This document shows, in pieces, positions 1 through 6,754 of a stretch of DNA of 10,661 nt (within the stretch, counting starts at the first letter, position 1; the number at the start of each line of letters is the position of its first letter). The notes beneath the pieces were generated by a model. The model was not told the origin of the DNA. It searched no databases and saw only the letters and a list, made by a program, of their open reading frames with translations. Origin of the DNA: Methanomassiliicoccaceae archaeon UBA537 (lineage in GTDB: Archaea > Thermoplasmatota > Thermoplasmata > Methanomassiliicoccales > Methanomethylophilaceae); the NCBI GenBank assembly GCA_002504495.1, contig DATC01000080.1, forward strand, positions 1 to 10,661, given 5' to 3'. The translations under genes and the position numbers were made by a program.

Positions 1-169
1 GGGGCGCTTCGCTCATCGAGATTTGACGGAATGCCGCGATGAAGCCGTATGATAGCGTGCGGAACGCATGAATCGATGGGAACAAGTCTGAATCCAGCAG
101 AATGGACGCGTTTCGAAGGGCGGATGAGCGTTCATTCCATTCTAATGCTAGAAGTGTGTTCACCTAAGG
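1..169. other. Upstream non-coding stretch before the purine operon
   Basis: I see no convincing gene here. An open frame in phase with purS extends back to about position 49, but the extra 51 residues look nothing like PurS and lie upstream of a good TATA box, so I treat them as untranslated. On the minus strand an ATG at 16-14 opens a frame reading Met-Ser-Glu-Ala-Pro that leaves the window after five codons. It could be the start of a divergent gene, but there is no clear ribosome binding site or TATA box and too little sequence to judge. Confidence 0.4.
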
Positions 170-176
170 TTTATTA
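170..176 (+). promoter_or_regulatory. TATA-box-like promoter of purS-purL-purQ
   Basis: The sequence TTTATTA stands in an AT-poor surround and begins 32 nt before the chosen purS ATG. In archaea the TATA box usually sits about 26 nt before the transcription start, so the transcript would begin only a few bases before the ATG, making it leaderless or nearly so. The same core and spacing recur before two of the ATPase genes in this window, which supports the assignment. No clear Shine-Dalgarno sequence precedes the ATG. No transcription data are available to confirm it. Confidence 0.55.
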
Positions 177-201
177 CGCGCGCGCCCGTAGCGTCGGGAC
201 G

Positions 202-441
202 ATGACAGTCGTCGAGATCAGAATCGAGCTTAAGAAAGGGGTCGCCGATCCCGAAGGGAAGAACACCAGGAAGACCCTGGAGTCCCTGGGTTTCGAGGGC
301 ATCAACGATGTGAAGACCGTGAAGCTCTTCGAGGTCGATACGGACCTGCCTCCGGAGAAGGCGCAGGCCCAGGCCGAGGAGATGTGCAGGAGGCTCCTGG
401 CCAATCCCGTCATCCAGAACTTCAGGATATCGGTGAGATGA
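202..441 (+). CDS. purS: PurS subunit of phosphoribosylformylglycinamidine (FGAM) synthase
   Basis: This 79-residue protein is the small structural subunit of the cytosolic FGAM synthase complex. It bridges PurL and PurQ and helps ammonia pass between them in step 4 of purine synthesis. The family pattern is visible: a first beta strand (TVVEIRIELKKG), the segment DPEGKNTRKTLESLGF at about 17-31, a V-K-x-V-K strand, an acidic helix, and the ending RLLANPVIQNF near the C-terminus. The length matches the usual 80-85 residues. The frame is open back to about position 49, but the extra residues do not resemble PurS and would cover the promoter, so the ATG at 202 is preferred. It ends 1 nt before the purL start, as expected for translational coupling. 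Identification is firm from sequence pattern and neighbours. Confidence 0.93.
   Translation: MTVVEIRIELKKGVADPEGKNTRKTLESLGFEGINDVKTVKLFEVDTDLPPEKAQAQAEEMCRRLLANPVIQNFRISVR
432..437 (+). promoter_or_regulatory. Ribosome binding site of purL
   Basis: GGTGAG lies 5 nt before the ATG at 443, inside the last codons of purS. It supports the ATG at 443 over the internal ATG at 455, and indicates that downstream cistrons in this operon start by Shine-Dalgarno recognition while the first gene appears leaderless. Confidence 0.5.
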
Positions 442-442
442 G

Positions 443-2770
443 ATGCCCTGCAGGATGACGCGGCGCGACGCGCCGTTCGATCTGTGCGACATCGCCATAA
501 GGGGAGCGTCCGAGGAGGACCTCGTGCAGCTCTCCAAGGACATGGCCCTCGGACTCTCCGCGGACGAGATGAGGCGTGTCCAGGAGTACTTCGAGAAGGA
601 GGGCAGGGATCCGTCCGACGTGGAGCTCCAGGCGCTGGGACAGGCATGGAGCGAGCACTGCTGCTACAAGAGCTCCAAGCCCATACTGAAGGAGTTCGTG
701 TTCGGGCTGGACCGCGACGACATCCTCTCCAGAGGGGATGCGGGAGTCATGGTCTTCGATGACGAGTACGGCTACGCCCTGAGGATCGAGAGCCACAACC
801 ATCCGTCCGCGGTGGAGCCATACGGAGGAGCCGCCACGGGGATCGGAGGCATCCTGAGGGATGTCGTGTGCATGGGATGCCAGCCCATAGGACTCGCCGA
901 CCCCCTGTGCTTCGGCCCCATCGACAGGGATGTGGAGCTTCCTCCCGGTGTCAAGAGCCCCCGCTACCTGATGAGCGGAGTGGTGTCCGGAATCAGGGAC
1001 TACGGGAACAGGGTCGGCATACCCACCATCACCGGGGGATTCTTCTTCGACGACAAGTACACGGGGAACTGCCTTGTGAACGTCGCCTGCCTGGGCATAG
1101 TGAAGAGGGCGGATCTCGCCAAGAACTACGCCGGAGGTCCCGGAGAGGTCATGATCCTCATCGGAGGACTCACGGGAAGGGACGGGATCCACGGTGTGAA
1201 CTTCGCATCCGCGGACCTCACCGCCACCTCGGACGAGGACTCCAGGGGAGCCGTCCAGCTCGGAGACCCCATCATGAAGGAGCCCGTCATGCACGCCTGC
1301 TTCGAGATCAACGCCAGGCACCTCATCACCGGGATGAAGGACCTCGGAGGAGGCGGCCTGAGCTGCGTCGTGGGCGAGATGGCCCTGGACGGAGGCTGCG
1401 GAGCAGACGTCGACCTGGACAAGGTCCCCCTCAAGGAGAGCGGCCTCGCTCCCTGGGAGATCTGGGTCTCGGAGTCGCAGGAGCGCATGATGTGCACCTG
1501 CAAGCCCGAGAACGTCGATGCGGTCCTGGAGGTCTTCGACCTGTGGGACGTGCCGGCCACGCCCATCGGCGTGACCACCGACACCATGCACACCCGCCTG
1601 TTCTGGAACGGCGAGAGGATATTCGACATGGACCTCGAGTTCCTGACCGGAGGGCCGGTCTACAACAGGCCCTATGTCCTTCCGGAGCCGTCCTCCAAGA
1701 AGAGGGAGGTCTGGCCGGAGATATCCTCGGACGAGGATGCGATCCTCGCCATGCTCTCCGATCCCAACGTCGCCTCCAAGGAGTGGGCGATCAGGCAGTA
1801 CGACCACGAGGTCCGCGCCTCCACCGTGATCCATCCGATGGTCGGTCCGCTCAACGAGACCGGCCCCGGGGACGCCAGCGTGCTCAGGCCCGTCCATGAC
1901 AGATGGAATGGCCTCGCCGCCGCCATAGGCTGCAACCCGTGGTTCACCGAGGCCGACCCCTACAAGGGAGGCATGGCCGCCATAGATGAGACCTGCAGGA
2001 ACCTGGTCGCCGTCGGCGCCAGACCCAACGCGTTCACCGACTGCCTCAACTTCGGCAATCCGGAGAAGCCGGAGAGGCTGGGGGAGTTCAGGGAGGCCGT
2101 CAGAGGTCTCGGCGAGGCCGCCCGCGGTCTCAACATCCCCATACCTTCGGGGAACGTCAGCCTGTACAACGAAGCCCCCGGGGGCCATCACATCCTTCCG
2201 ACCCCGATGATCCTCGGATGCGGTCTCGTCGACGATGTGAGAAGGTGCATCACCGCCGATTTCAAGAGGGTCGGCAGCTGCATCTTCGTCGTCGGAGAGA
2301 CGCGCGACGAGATGGGGGCATCGCTCCTGTTCAGGAAGTTCGGAGGAAAGGAGGGCGACGTCCCCGCGGTCGACATCGAGAGGCTCAAGAGGCTCATGGA
2401 CGAGCTCCTGTCCGCCATGGACGAGGGCCTCGTGCTGAGCTGCCACGACTGCTCGGACGGAGGTCTCGCGATCGCGGTCGCGGAGATGTGCATCTCCGGA
2501 CACATAGGCGCGGAGATCGACACGACGGCGATGCCCGGCGACGATCCCAGGGTGAAACTCTATTCCGAGAGCAACAGCCGCTGGATCGTGGAGGTCGACG
2601 GAGCCGACGTGATGAGGTTCGAGGAGATCATGGGCGGAGACGCCACGCTCCTCGGCATAACCAAGGGCGACAGCCTGAGGATCAAGGACATCGGAGTCTC
2701 CATCCCGGTGGACGAGATGAGGCGCGCATGGAGCGAGCCCGTCTGGAGGATCATGGGGGGATCGCAGTGA
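443..2770 (+). CDS. purL: PurL, synthetase subunit of FGAM synthase (small, PurS-dependent type)
   Basis: This 775-residue cytosolic enzyme uses ATP and ammonia, delivered from PurQ, to convert FGAR to FGAM. It shows the AIRS-like double fold of the stand-alone PurL type (usually about 600-775 residues), not the about 1300-residue fused enzyme. Visible motifs are QAWSEHCCYKS at 67-77 with the catalytic-type His72, RIESHNHPSAVEPYGGAATG at 114-133, DLGGGGLSCVVGEMA at 300-314, SGNVSLYNE at 569-577, and HDCSDGGLAIAVAEM at 668-682. The start at 443 has GGTGAG at 432-437 with 5 nt spacing; Met5 (position 455) is an alternative start. The gene begins 1 nt after purS and its TGA overlaps the purQ GTG. 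No key residue appears missing. A 693-residue open frame on the opposite strand is a codon-bias shadow. Confidence 0.96.
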   Translation: MPCRMTRRDAPFDLCDIAIRGASEEDLVQLSKDMALGLSADEMRRVQEYFEKEGRDPSDVELQALGQAWSEHCCYKSSKPILKEFVFGLDRDDILSRGDAGVMVFDDEYGYALRIESHNHPSAVEPYGGAATGIGGILRDVVCMGCQPIGLADPLCFGPIDRDVELPPGVKSPRYLMSGVVSGIRDYGNRVGIPTITGGFFFDDKYTGNCLVNVACLGIVKRADLAKNYAGGPGEVMILIGGLTGRDGIHGVNFASADLTATSDEDSRGAVQLGDPIMKEPVMHACFEINARHLITGMKDLGGGGLSCVVGEMALDGGCGADVDLDKVPLKESGLAPWEIWVSESQERMMCTCKPENVDAVLEVFDLWDVPATPIGVTTDTMHTRLFWNGERIFDMDLEFLTGGPVYNRPYVLPEPSSKKREVWPEISSDEDAILAMLSDPNVASKEWAIRQYDHEVRASTVIHPMVGPLNETGPGDASVLRPVHDRWNGLAAAIGCNPWFTEADPYKGGMAAIDETCRNLVAVGARPNAFTDCLNFGNPEKPERLGEFREAVRGLGEAARGLNIPIPSGNVSLYNEAPGGHHILPTPMILGCGLVDDVRRCITADFKRVGSCIFVVGETRDEMGASLLFRKFGGKEGDVPAVDIERLKRLMDELLSAMDEGLVLSCHDCSDGGLAIAVAEMCISGHIGAEIDTTAMPGDDPRVKLYSESNSRWIVEVDGADVMRFEEIMGGDATLLGITKGDSLRIKDIGVSIPVDEMRRAWSEPVWRIMGGSQ
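2755..2761 (+). promoter_or_regulatory. Ribosome binding site of purQ, deciding a GTG start
   Basis: GGGGGGA lies 5 nt before the GTG at 2767, within the end of purL. This spacing favours the GTG that overlaps the purL stop (GTGA) over the later in-frame GTG at 2794 or ATG at 2797, which would cut into the first beta strand of the glutaminase fold. Confidence 0.5.
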
Positions 2771-3585
2771 AGGCAGAGGACATCAGAGCATGCGTGATGC
2801 GCATCGAGGGGACCAACGCCGAGGACGAGATGGCCGAGGCCTTCAGGGCCGTGGGCGCCCAGGCGGAGGAGGTCCACCTGAAGCAGCTGACCGGCCAGTC
2901 CTCGGAGATGAGGCGCCGCAGCCTCGAGGACTACGACGTCCTCGTGTTCGCGGGAGGATTCTCCGCAGGGGACTACGTCCGCGCGGGGGCACTGTTCGCG
3001 GCGAGGATCAGGGCAGGCATCGGGAAGGAGGTCCGCTCCTTTGTCGAGGCCGAGAAGCCCGTCCTCGGAGTGTGCAACGGATTCCAGATCTTGGTGGAGC
3101 TGGGGCTCCTTCCGGCCTTCGATTCGGCGATGTCCGACAGGCCGACGGCCGCCCTCTATACCAACGATTCCGGAAGGTTTGAGTGCAGGCCCACCGTCCT
3201 GCGCAACGACAGCCGCGGGAAGTGCGTCTTCGCGTCCTCGATTCCGAAGAAGAAGCTGCTGACCATCCCCTCCGCCCATGCGGAAGGGAAGCTGATGAGC
3301 GAGGACCCGGACTTCGTCCAGAGGCTCGAGGACAACGACCAGATCGTGTTCAGGTACGTCAAGCCCGACGGATCCGACGCGGAGTACCCCTGGAATCCCA
3401 ACGGGTCGCCCTCGGACATAGCCGGCATATGCAACCCTGCGGGCAACGTACTGGGGATGATGCCTCATCCCGAGCGTGTGATCACCAGGTTCACCCACGC
3501 CGACTGGACCAGAGGATACGACACAGAGGAGGGCGACGGAAGGATCCTGTTCCAGTCCGTCGTCGACTCCCTCGCGAGGCGTTGA
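2767..3585 (+). CDS. purQ: PurQ, glutamine amidotransferase subunit of FGAM synthase
   Basis: This 272-residue class I glutaminase hydrolyses glutamine and passes ammonia to PurL. The triad is visible: nucleophile Cys103 in PVLGVCNGFQIL, and His234 and Glu236 in MMPHPERV. An oxyanion-loop-like FAGGFSAGDYVRAG lies at 61-74. The segment TNDSGRFECR at 132-141 resembles the glutaminase domain of the large fused PurL. The protein is longer than the bacterial type of about 227 residues, which fits the longer form found in some archaea. The GTG start overlaps the purL stop by 4 nt, giving coupled translation. The last 95 nt also lie under the 3' tail of the minus-strand ATPase 1, and a GC hairpin starts 10 nt after the stop. 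Function is firm; only the exact start is slightly open. Confidence 0.94.
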   Translation: MKAEDIRACVMRIEGTNAEDEMAEAFRAVGAQAEEVHLKQLTGQSSEMRRRSLEDYDVLVFAGGFSAGDYVRAGALFAARIRAGIGKEVRSFVEAEKPVLGVCNGFQILVELGLLPAFDSAMSDRPTAALYTNDSGRFECRPTVLRNDSRGKCVFASSIPKKKLLTIPSAHAEGKLMSEDPDFVQRLEDNDQIVFRYVKPDGSDAEYPWNPNGSPSDIAGICNPAGNVLGMMPHPERVITRFTHADWTRGYDTEEGDGRILFQSVVDSLARR

Positions 3586-4918
3586 AAAACATCTCCCGGG
3601 GACCTTCCCCGGGTATTCCGTCCCGTCGCGGGCCGAGGCAGCCCAGCGGGACGATCCATATCCCGTCCTTCGTCCTGTAAGACGAGTTACCCGCGGTCAG
3701 GACCATCAGGAACGAGGGCTTCCTCATTCCTTCTCCGATGAAGGACGCCAGCTTCAGCAGGTTCTTCTCACCTTCGGAGATCAGTGTCCTGCCACCGAGT
3801 TTCACCTCGATCGCGCCCCATGAGCCGTCGCGGAGAACCACCACGGCGTCGATCTCGAGGCCGGACGAGTCCCTGAAGTGCTTCACCGTTCCGTCGATCG
3901 CCTGCGAATACACCCTTAAGTCCCTGACGCACATGTTCTCGAACAGGAGCCCGAATGTATTGAGGTCCTTCATCAGGTGATCAGGTCCTGCTCCCAGAGC
4001 GGCGCATGCTATGGAGGGGTCGATGAGATAGCGAGTGTTCGATGTGCGTATAGTCGTCTTGGACCTGAGATTGGGGTTCCATGCTTCGGATTCTTCTATG
4101 ACGAAGAGCCTCTTCATCGATTTGATGTACGAGGCTATAGTATCCGTGTCGAGTAGTCCGCCGTCGTTGGTGTTCATGTCCTTGCGGATAGTAGGCATCG
4201 TCGCCTGAGTGGAGCAGTTGCGCGAATATGAGCGGAGGAAGAGGCGGAGCCTCTCGGGATCCTTCGGAATCTCATCGAGGTTGGTTATGTCCCCTTCCAC
4301 AAGGCCTTCGTAGTAGTCGATCGCCTGCTGCAACGACACGTCCTCGTCCTGTCCGATCGCCCTCGGCCATCCGCCTCTTGCAGTGAGGAACGCGTAATCC
4401 CGAAGGGACAGTTGAACCTGCGCAGGATGCGGGCATGTTCCTTCGAAGAGAGCCCGGAGGGATATCTCGCCGCTGCTTTCACCAGATTCGAACAGCGACA
4501 TGGGACGCATGAGGAGAGAGGTTATGCGCCCTATGCCGCTATGCTGATCGACCATGGCGGTGTCTGGAGGCATGTTGGAACCAGTGAGGATGAATTGTCC
4601 GAATTCATCGCGTCTGTCGATCTCCAGGCGGATCTGATTCCAGATGAACGGTATTGTCTGCCATTCGTCTATCAGAACGGGCGGGTCTCCTTCCAGAAAA
4701 GCCGATGGATCCAATTCAGCCAGGGTTTTGTTCCGTTCGCGTGTGGATTCGTCCTGCATCATGATTGCAGTGTTGGCGAATCTCAGAGCAGTGGTCGATT
4801 TGCCGCACCATTTCGGACCTCTGATCCAGACGGCACCCTTGCTTCTGAGTTTGAAAGCCAGCGCACTGTCCACGATACGGGGGATGTATCTTTTTTCAGT
4901 CTTTTTATTTGCTTTCAT
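3491..4918 (-). CDS. ATPase 1: AAA (AAA_14-type) ATPase with DUF4143 and nuclease-like C-terminus
   Basis: The 475-residue protein begins with the family opening KRYIPRIVDS. It has a Walker A GPKWCGKST at 34-42, a Walker B VLIDEWQ at 81-87 and a sensor LTGSN at 111-115. A helical DUF4143-like region follows (about 200-345). At 354-373 there is a PD-(D/E)XK-like pattern, LEIDAVVVL...AIEVK, with Glu355, Asp357, Glu371 and Lys373. The biological role of this family is unknown; DNA or nucleoprotein handling, or toxin-like activity, are possibilities. I chose ATG 4918; the frame also opens at a TTG at 4942. The family usually ends near VPLGCL (about 428), but here about 45 further residues, rich in Arg and Gly, run into antisense purQ sequence. 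Arg431 is CGA, one transition from TGA, so a stop may have been lost. The gene is divergent from the AlbA_2 regulator. Confidence 0.8.
   Translation of the reverse strand: MKANKKTEKRYIPRIVDSALAFKLRSKGAVWIRGPKWCGKSTTALRFANTAIMMQDESTRERNKTLAELDPSAFLEGDPPVLIDEWQTIPFIWNQIRLEIDRRDEFGQFILTGSNMPPDTAMVDQHSGIGRITSLLMRPMSLFESGESSGEISLRALFEGTCPHPAQVQLSLRDYAFLTARGGWPRAIGQDEDVSLQQAIDYYEGLVEGDITNLDEIPKDPERLRLFLRSYSRNCSTQATMPTIRKDMNTNDGGLLDTDTIASYIKSMKRLFVIEESEAWNPNLRSKTTIRTSNTRYLIDPSIACAALGAGPDHLMKDLNTFGLLFENMCVRDLRVYSQAIDGTVKHFRDSSGLEIDAVVVLRDGSWGAIEVKLGGRTLISEGEKNLLKLASFIGEGMRKPSFLMVLTAGNSSYRTKDGIWIVPLGCLGPRRDGIPGEGPREMFFNASRGSRRRTGTGSFRRPPLCRILWSSRRG
3595..3613 (-). terminator. GC-rich hairpin between purQ and ATPase 1, best fit as a minus-strand terminator
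   Basis: CCCGGGGA (3595-3602) and TCCCCGGG (3606-3613) form a perfect 8-bp stem with a 3-nt loop. Read on the minus strand, a T5 run (3589-3585) follows 5 nt after the stem, as in a stem-plus-U-tract terminator for ATPase 1. On the plus strand the flanking bases are not T-rich, so a role for purQ is weaker. The hairpin lies inside the open frame of ATPase 1, about 100 nt before its stop codon, so termination here would leave that message without a stop. Archaeal termination depends mainly on the U-tract, so the hairpin may simply be a 3'-end stabiliser. Confidence 0.45.
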
Positions 4919-4948
4919 GAGGGGTTGGCCTGTGGTTCGCAATCGTTG

Positions 4949-5017
4949 ATTCGGTTATTTGTAGCAAACATATTCGGTTGTTTGTAGATAATAGATTCGG
5001 TTGTTTGTAGCAAACCG
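4949..5017. repeat. Tandem repeat, 23-bp period, three units plus a partial fourth
   Basis: The core ATTCGGTTRTTTGTAG occurs at 4949-4964, 4972-4987 and 4995-5010, exactly 23 bp apart. Units 1 and 3 continue with CAAAC, which pairs with the preceding GTTTG (or TTTG in unit 1) around TAG to make a short hairpin; unit 2 continues with ATAAT instead. ATTCG at 5018-5022 begins a fourth unit. A single difference in the core (A in unit 1, G in units 2 and 3) gives unit 1 an AT-richer stretch that reads CAAATAA on the minus strand. The array lies 31-99 nt upstream of the ATPase 1 ATG, so it covers that gene's promoter region and could be a multi-site operator. It is too short and the spacing too small for CRISPR. 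Confidence 0.85.
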
Positions 5018-5071
5018 ATTCGAAGGTGCCAGGAATCGGAAGGAACTGTTGCATAGGCAGATTTGGCTTGA

Positions 5072-5079
5072 TTAAATAC
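5072..5079 (+). promoter_or_regulatory. Candidate TATA box of the AlbA_2 regulator gene
   Basis: TTAAATAC lies in a GC-poor stretch about 84 nt before the start codon and would place transcription start near 5100, at the left edge of the ACATATGT palindromes. A second candidate, TTTAAACA at 5122-5129, sits in the centre of the palindrome 34 nt before the ATG and would give a leaderless message like other genes here. The sequence alone does not decide between them. In either case the palindromes overlap the promoter or the initiation site. Confidence 0.35.
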
Positions 5080-5097
5080 TCCGACCAATCGCGAATC

Positions 5098-5138
5098 TTG
5101 AACATATGTTTCAGACATATGTTTAAACATATGTTCAA
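5098..5138. promoter_or_regulatory. Nested palindromes with ACATATGT half-sites, likely operator
   Basis: Three ACATATGT boxes occur in 41 bp (starting at 5102, 5115 and 5127). The second and third form a perfect 20-bp palindrome, 5115-5134, centred on TTTAAA. The first and third are also the arms of a 14-bp perfect inverted repeat (TTGAACATATGTTT at 5098-5111 and its complement at 5125-5138) with a 13-nt spacer. The cluster ends 17 nt before the regulator's ATG, a good position for repression by a dimeric DNA-binding protein. The winged-helix end of that regulator is the obvious candidate for autoregulation, but this is inference. In RNA, the same repeats could form alternative hairpins in a leader. 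Confidence 0.6.
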
Positions 5139-5155
5139 ACTCATGTCTTGGTATC

Positions 5156-6718
5156 ATGTCGATTCCCGTCAGCGTTTCGGATATCGTGCACGGCCGGAAG
5201 GTGGAGGATGCACGGCTGGAGTACAAGAGAGGATGGAATCCCGAGCGGATCCTGCACACGATATGCGCATTCGCCAATGACATAGACGGGTGGAGCGGAG
5301 GATACATCATAGTGGGCGTCGACATGGAATCGGGCCTGCCCGAGGTCGTCGGACTGGACCGTGCATCCGTCGACGGCATGCAGAAGGAGCTCGTGAGCCT
5401 GACGAATCTTATAGAACCCCGCTACATGCCGGCCGTGGAGATATCCGAGGTGGACGGCAAGGTCGTGATGGTCATATGGGCCACCACCGGGGATCGCCGT
5501 CCGTATTCGTGTCCGGTGAACTACTCGAGGAAATCCAAGGGTTCTGAGCGCGGATACTACATCCGCAAGATGTCCAGCACGATACGCGCGAACCAGGATG
5601 ATGTGGAGAGGCTGTTCCAGGTGTCACGCAGGACTCCTTTCGATCTGTGCATCAATCATGACGCATCGCTTTCTGATCTGAAGGTCGGGCGTATCCAGGA
5701 CTTCCTGTACAATGTCCGCAGCTCGCTCGCCGATGATGCGACCGACATCCCCCGCGAACGTCTCTGCAGGGAGATGAAGATCGTCTCCGGACCGAAGGAG
5801 GACCTCAGGCCCATGAACATAGGGGTCCTGTTCTTCACCGATCATCCAGAGGATTTCATTCCCGGATCGTACGTAGATGTCGTATACAAGCCCGTTCCAA
5901 CAGGCGAAAGGATGGAGGAGTATCGCATCACGGGGCCTCTGAACGAGCAGGTCGTCAATTCCATGTCGGTGATATCCCGGTACATCGGAGAGAGGATATA
6001 CAAATCCGAGACGAGGCTCGAGGCCAGAAGGATCAGCAGCTATCCGGTCCGCGCTGTCAGGGAGCTGCTGGTCAACGCGGTGTATCATAAGAGCTACGAG
6101 ATCGCGGAGCCCGTGAGGATCACGATATCTCCCGCCAGCATAGAGTTTCTCAACTATCCCGGACCTAGCGCGACTCTGACGGACGAGGAGATAAGGAACA
6201 ACCAGCTGGTCACCGGAATCTACAGGAATGTCCGCATCGGGGAGTACTTCAAGGAGCTGGGTCTCGCCGAATCCCGCTTCACCGGAATCCCACGGGTCGT
6301 CGAGTCCCTGAAGGAGAACGGCTCTCCTCCGCTGAGGATCGTGACAGATCCGAACAGGACGTACTTCAGGGCGATCTTGGAGATTCATCCGGATTTCACG
6401 GCAGAGGTCGAGAGCACGGCCGATGCGCCGATAGACGAGAGGATAGTGTCGATCCTGGGCGCCGAGGGGTGCATGAGGGTCCTCGATCTCTCGCTGAGGC
6501 TGGGCTACAAGGGGATAAACAGCACCGTGAGGTCGGCGATCGGACGTCTGATGGCCGAGGGGGTGGTGGAATACCTGTACCCCGATGCGCCTCGCAGTCC
6601 GAAACAGAGGGTCTGCCTGGTCTCCAAGCGGAGGTCGCGACATCGACCGGGGAGCTTCCGGTCCAAAGTTGGTGGCATATCGAATTTACTTTACGAAAAT
6701 GAATATGGATTCGATTAA
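5156..6718 (+). CDS. Schlafen AlbA_2 / HATPase_c_4 / winged-helix protein, probable regulator
   Basis: The 520-residue protein has three recognisable parts. An AlbA_2 (Schlafen-type nucleic-acid-binding) domain spans about 15-145, with RLEYKRGWNPERILHTICAF and YIIVGVD. A HATPase_c_4-like region covers about 295-405, with the N-box VRELLVNAVYHKSY at 301-314, SPASIEFLNYPGP at 325-337, and NVRIGEYFKELGLAESRFTG at 358-377, where family members usually read N-P-x-I-A-x-x-F. A winged-helix-like end lies at about 425-490. Such proteins are commonly annotated as transcriptional regulators or, misleadingly, RecG-like helicases. There are no helicase motifs here. The ATG at 5156 has no Shine-Dalgarno sequence and follows palindromic operator-like DNA. 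The final 30 residues, Arg-rich and then encoded by AT-rich DNA, may be non-native tail. ATPase 2 follows after 36 nt with its own promoter. Confidence 0.82.
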   Translation: MSIPVSVSDIVHGRKVEDARLEYKRGWNPERILHTICAFANDIDGWSGGYIIVGVDMESGLPEVVGLDRASVDGMQKELVSLTNLIEPRYMPAVEISEVDGKVVMVIWATTGDRRPYSCPVNYSRKSKGSERGYYIRKMSSTIRANQDDVERLFQVSRRTPFDLCINHDASLSDLKVGRIQDFLYNVRSSLADDATDIPRERLCREMKIVSGPKEDLRPMNIGVLFFTDHPEDFIPGSYVDVVYKPVPTGERMEEYRITGPLNEQVVNSMSVISRYIGERIYKSETRLEARRISSYPVRAVRELLVNAVYHKSYEIAEPVRITISPASIEFLNYPGPSATLTDEEIRNNQLVTGIYRNVRIGEYFKELGLAESRFTGIPRVVESLKENGSPPLRIVTDPNRTYFRAILEIHPDFTAEVESTADAPIDERIVSILGAEGCMRVLDLSLRLGYKGINSTVRSAIGRLMAEGVVEYLYPDAPRSPKQRVCLVSKRRSRHRPGSFRSKVGGISNLLYENEYGFD

Positions 6719-6723
6719 AAGAA

Positions 6724-6730
6724 TTTATTT
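6724..6730 (+). promoter_or_regulatory. TATA box of ATPase 2 (leaderless geometry)
   Basis: TTTATTT begins 31 nt before the ATG at 6755, in the short AT-rich gap after the regulator gene. Its core and position match the boxes before purS and ATPase 3. ATPase 2 can therefore be transcribed on its own, with a leaderless message, as well as by read-through from the regulator. Confidence 0.55.
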
Positions 6731-6754
6731 TATGATATCGCGTCCGTCTCGATC

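Noticed and set aside
1..16. A minus-strand ATG opening a possible divergent gene (Met-Ser-Glu-Ala-Pro).
   Set aside because: Only five codons are in the window, with no clear TATA box or ribosome binding site.
49..201. A possible N-terminal extension of PurS of 51 residues.
   Set aside because: It lies upstream of a good TATA box, does not resemble PurS, and would make the protein 130 residues against the normal 80-85.
422..2503. A 693-residue open frame on the minus strand, antisense to purL.
   Set aside because: purL is certain on the plus strand by its motifs. In GC-rich codon-biased genes the opposite strand often lacks stops. The antisense product has no recognisable family pattern and is rich in Gly, Val, Asp and Leu.
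4949..5017. The 23-bp repeats as a CRISPR array.
   Set aside because: The 16-bp core leaves only a 7-bp remainder per unit, too short for a spacer. There are only three full units and no cas genes.
5156..6718. RecG helicase as the identity of the AlbA_2 gene.
   Set aside because: There is no Walker A, DExx box or other helicase motif. The RecG label on such proteins comes from weak similarity in their C-terminal half.
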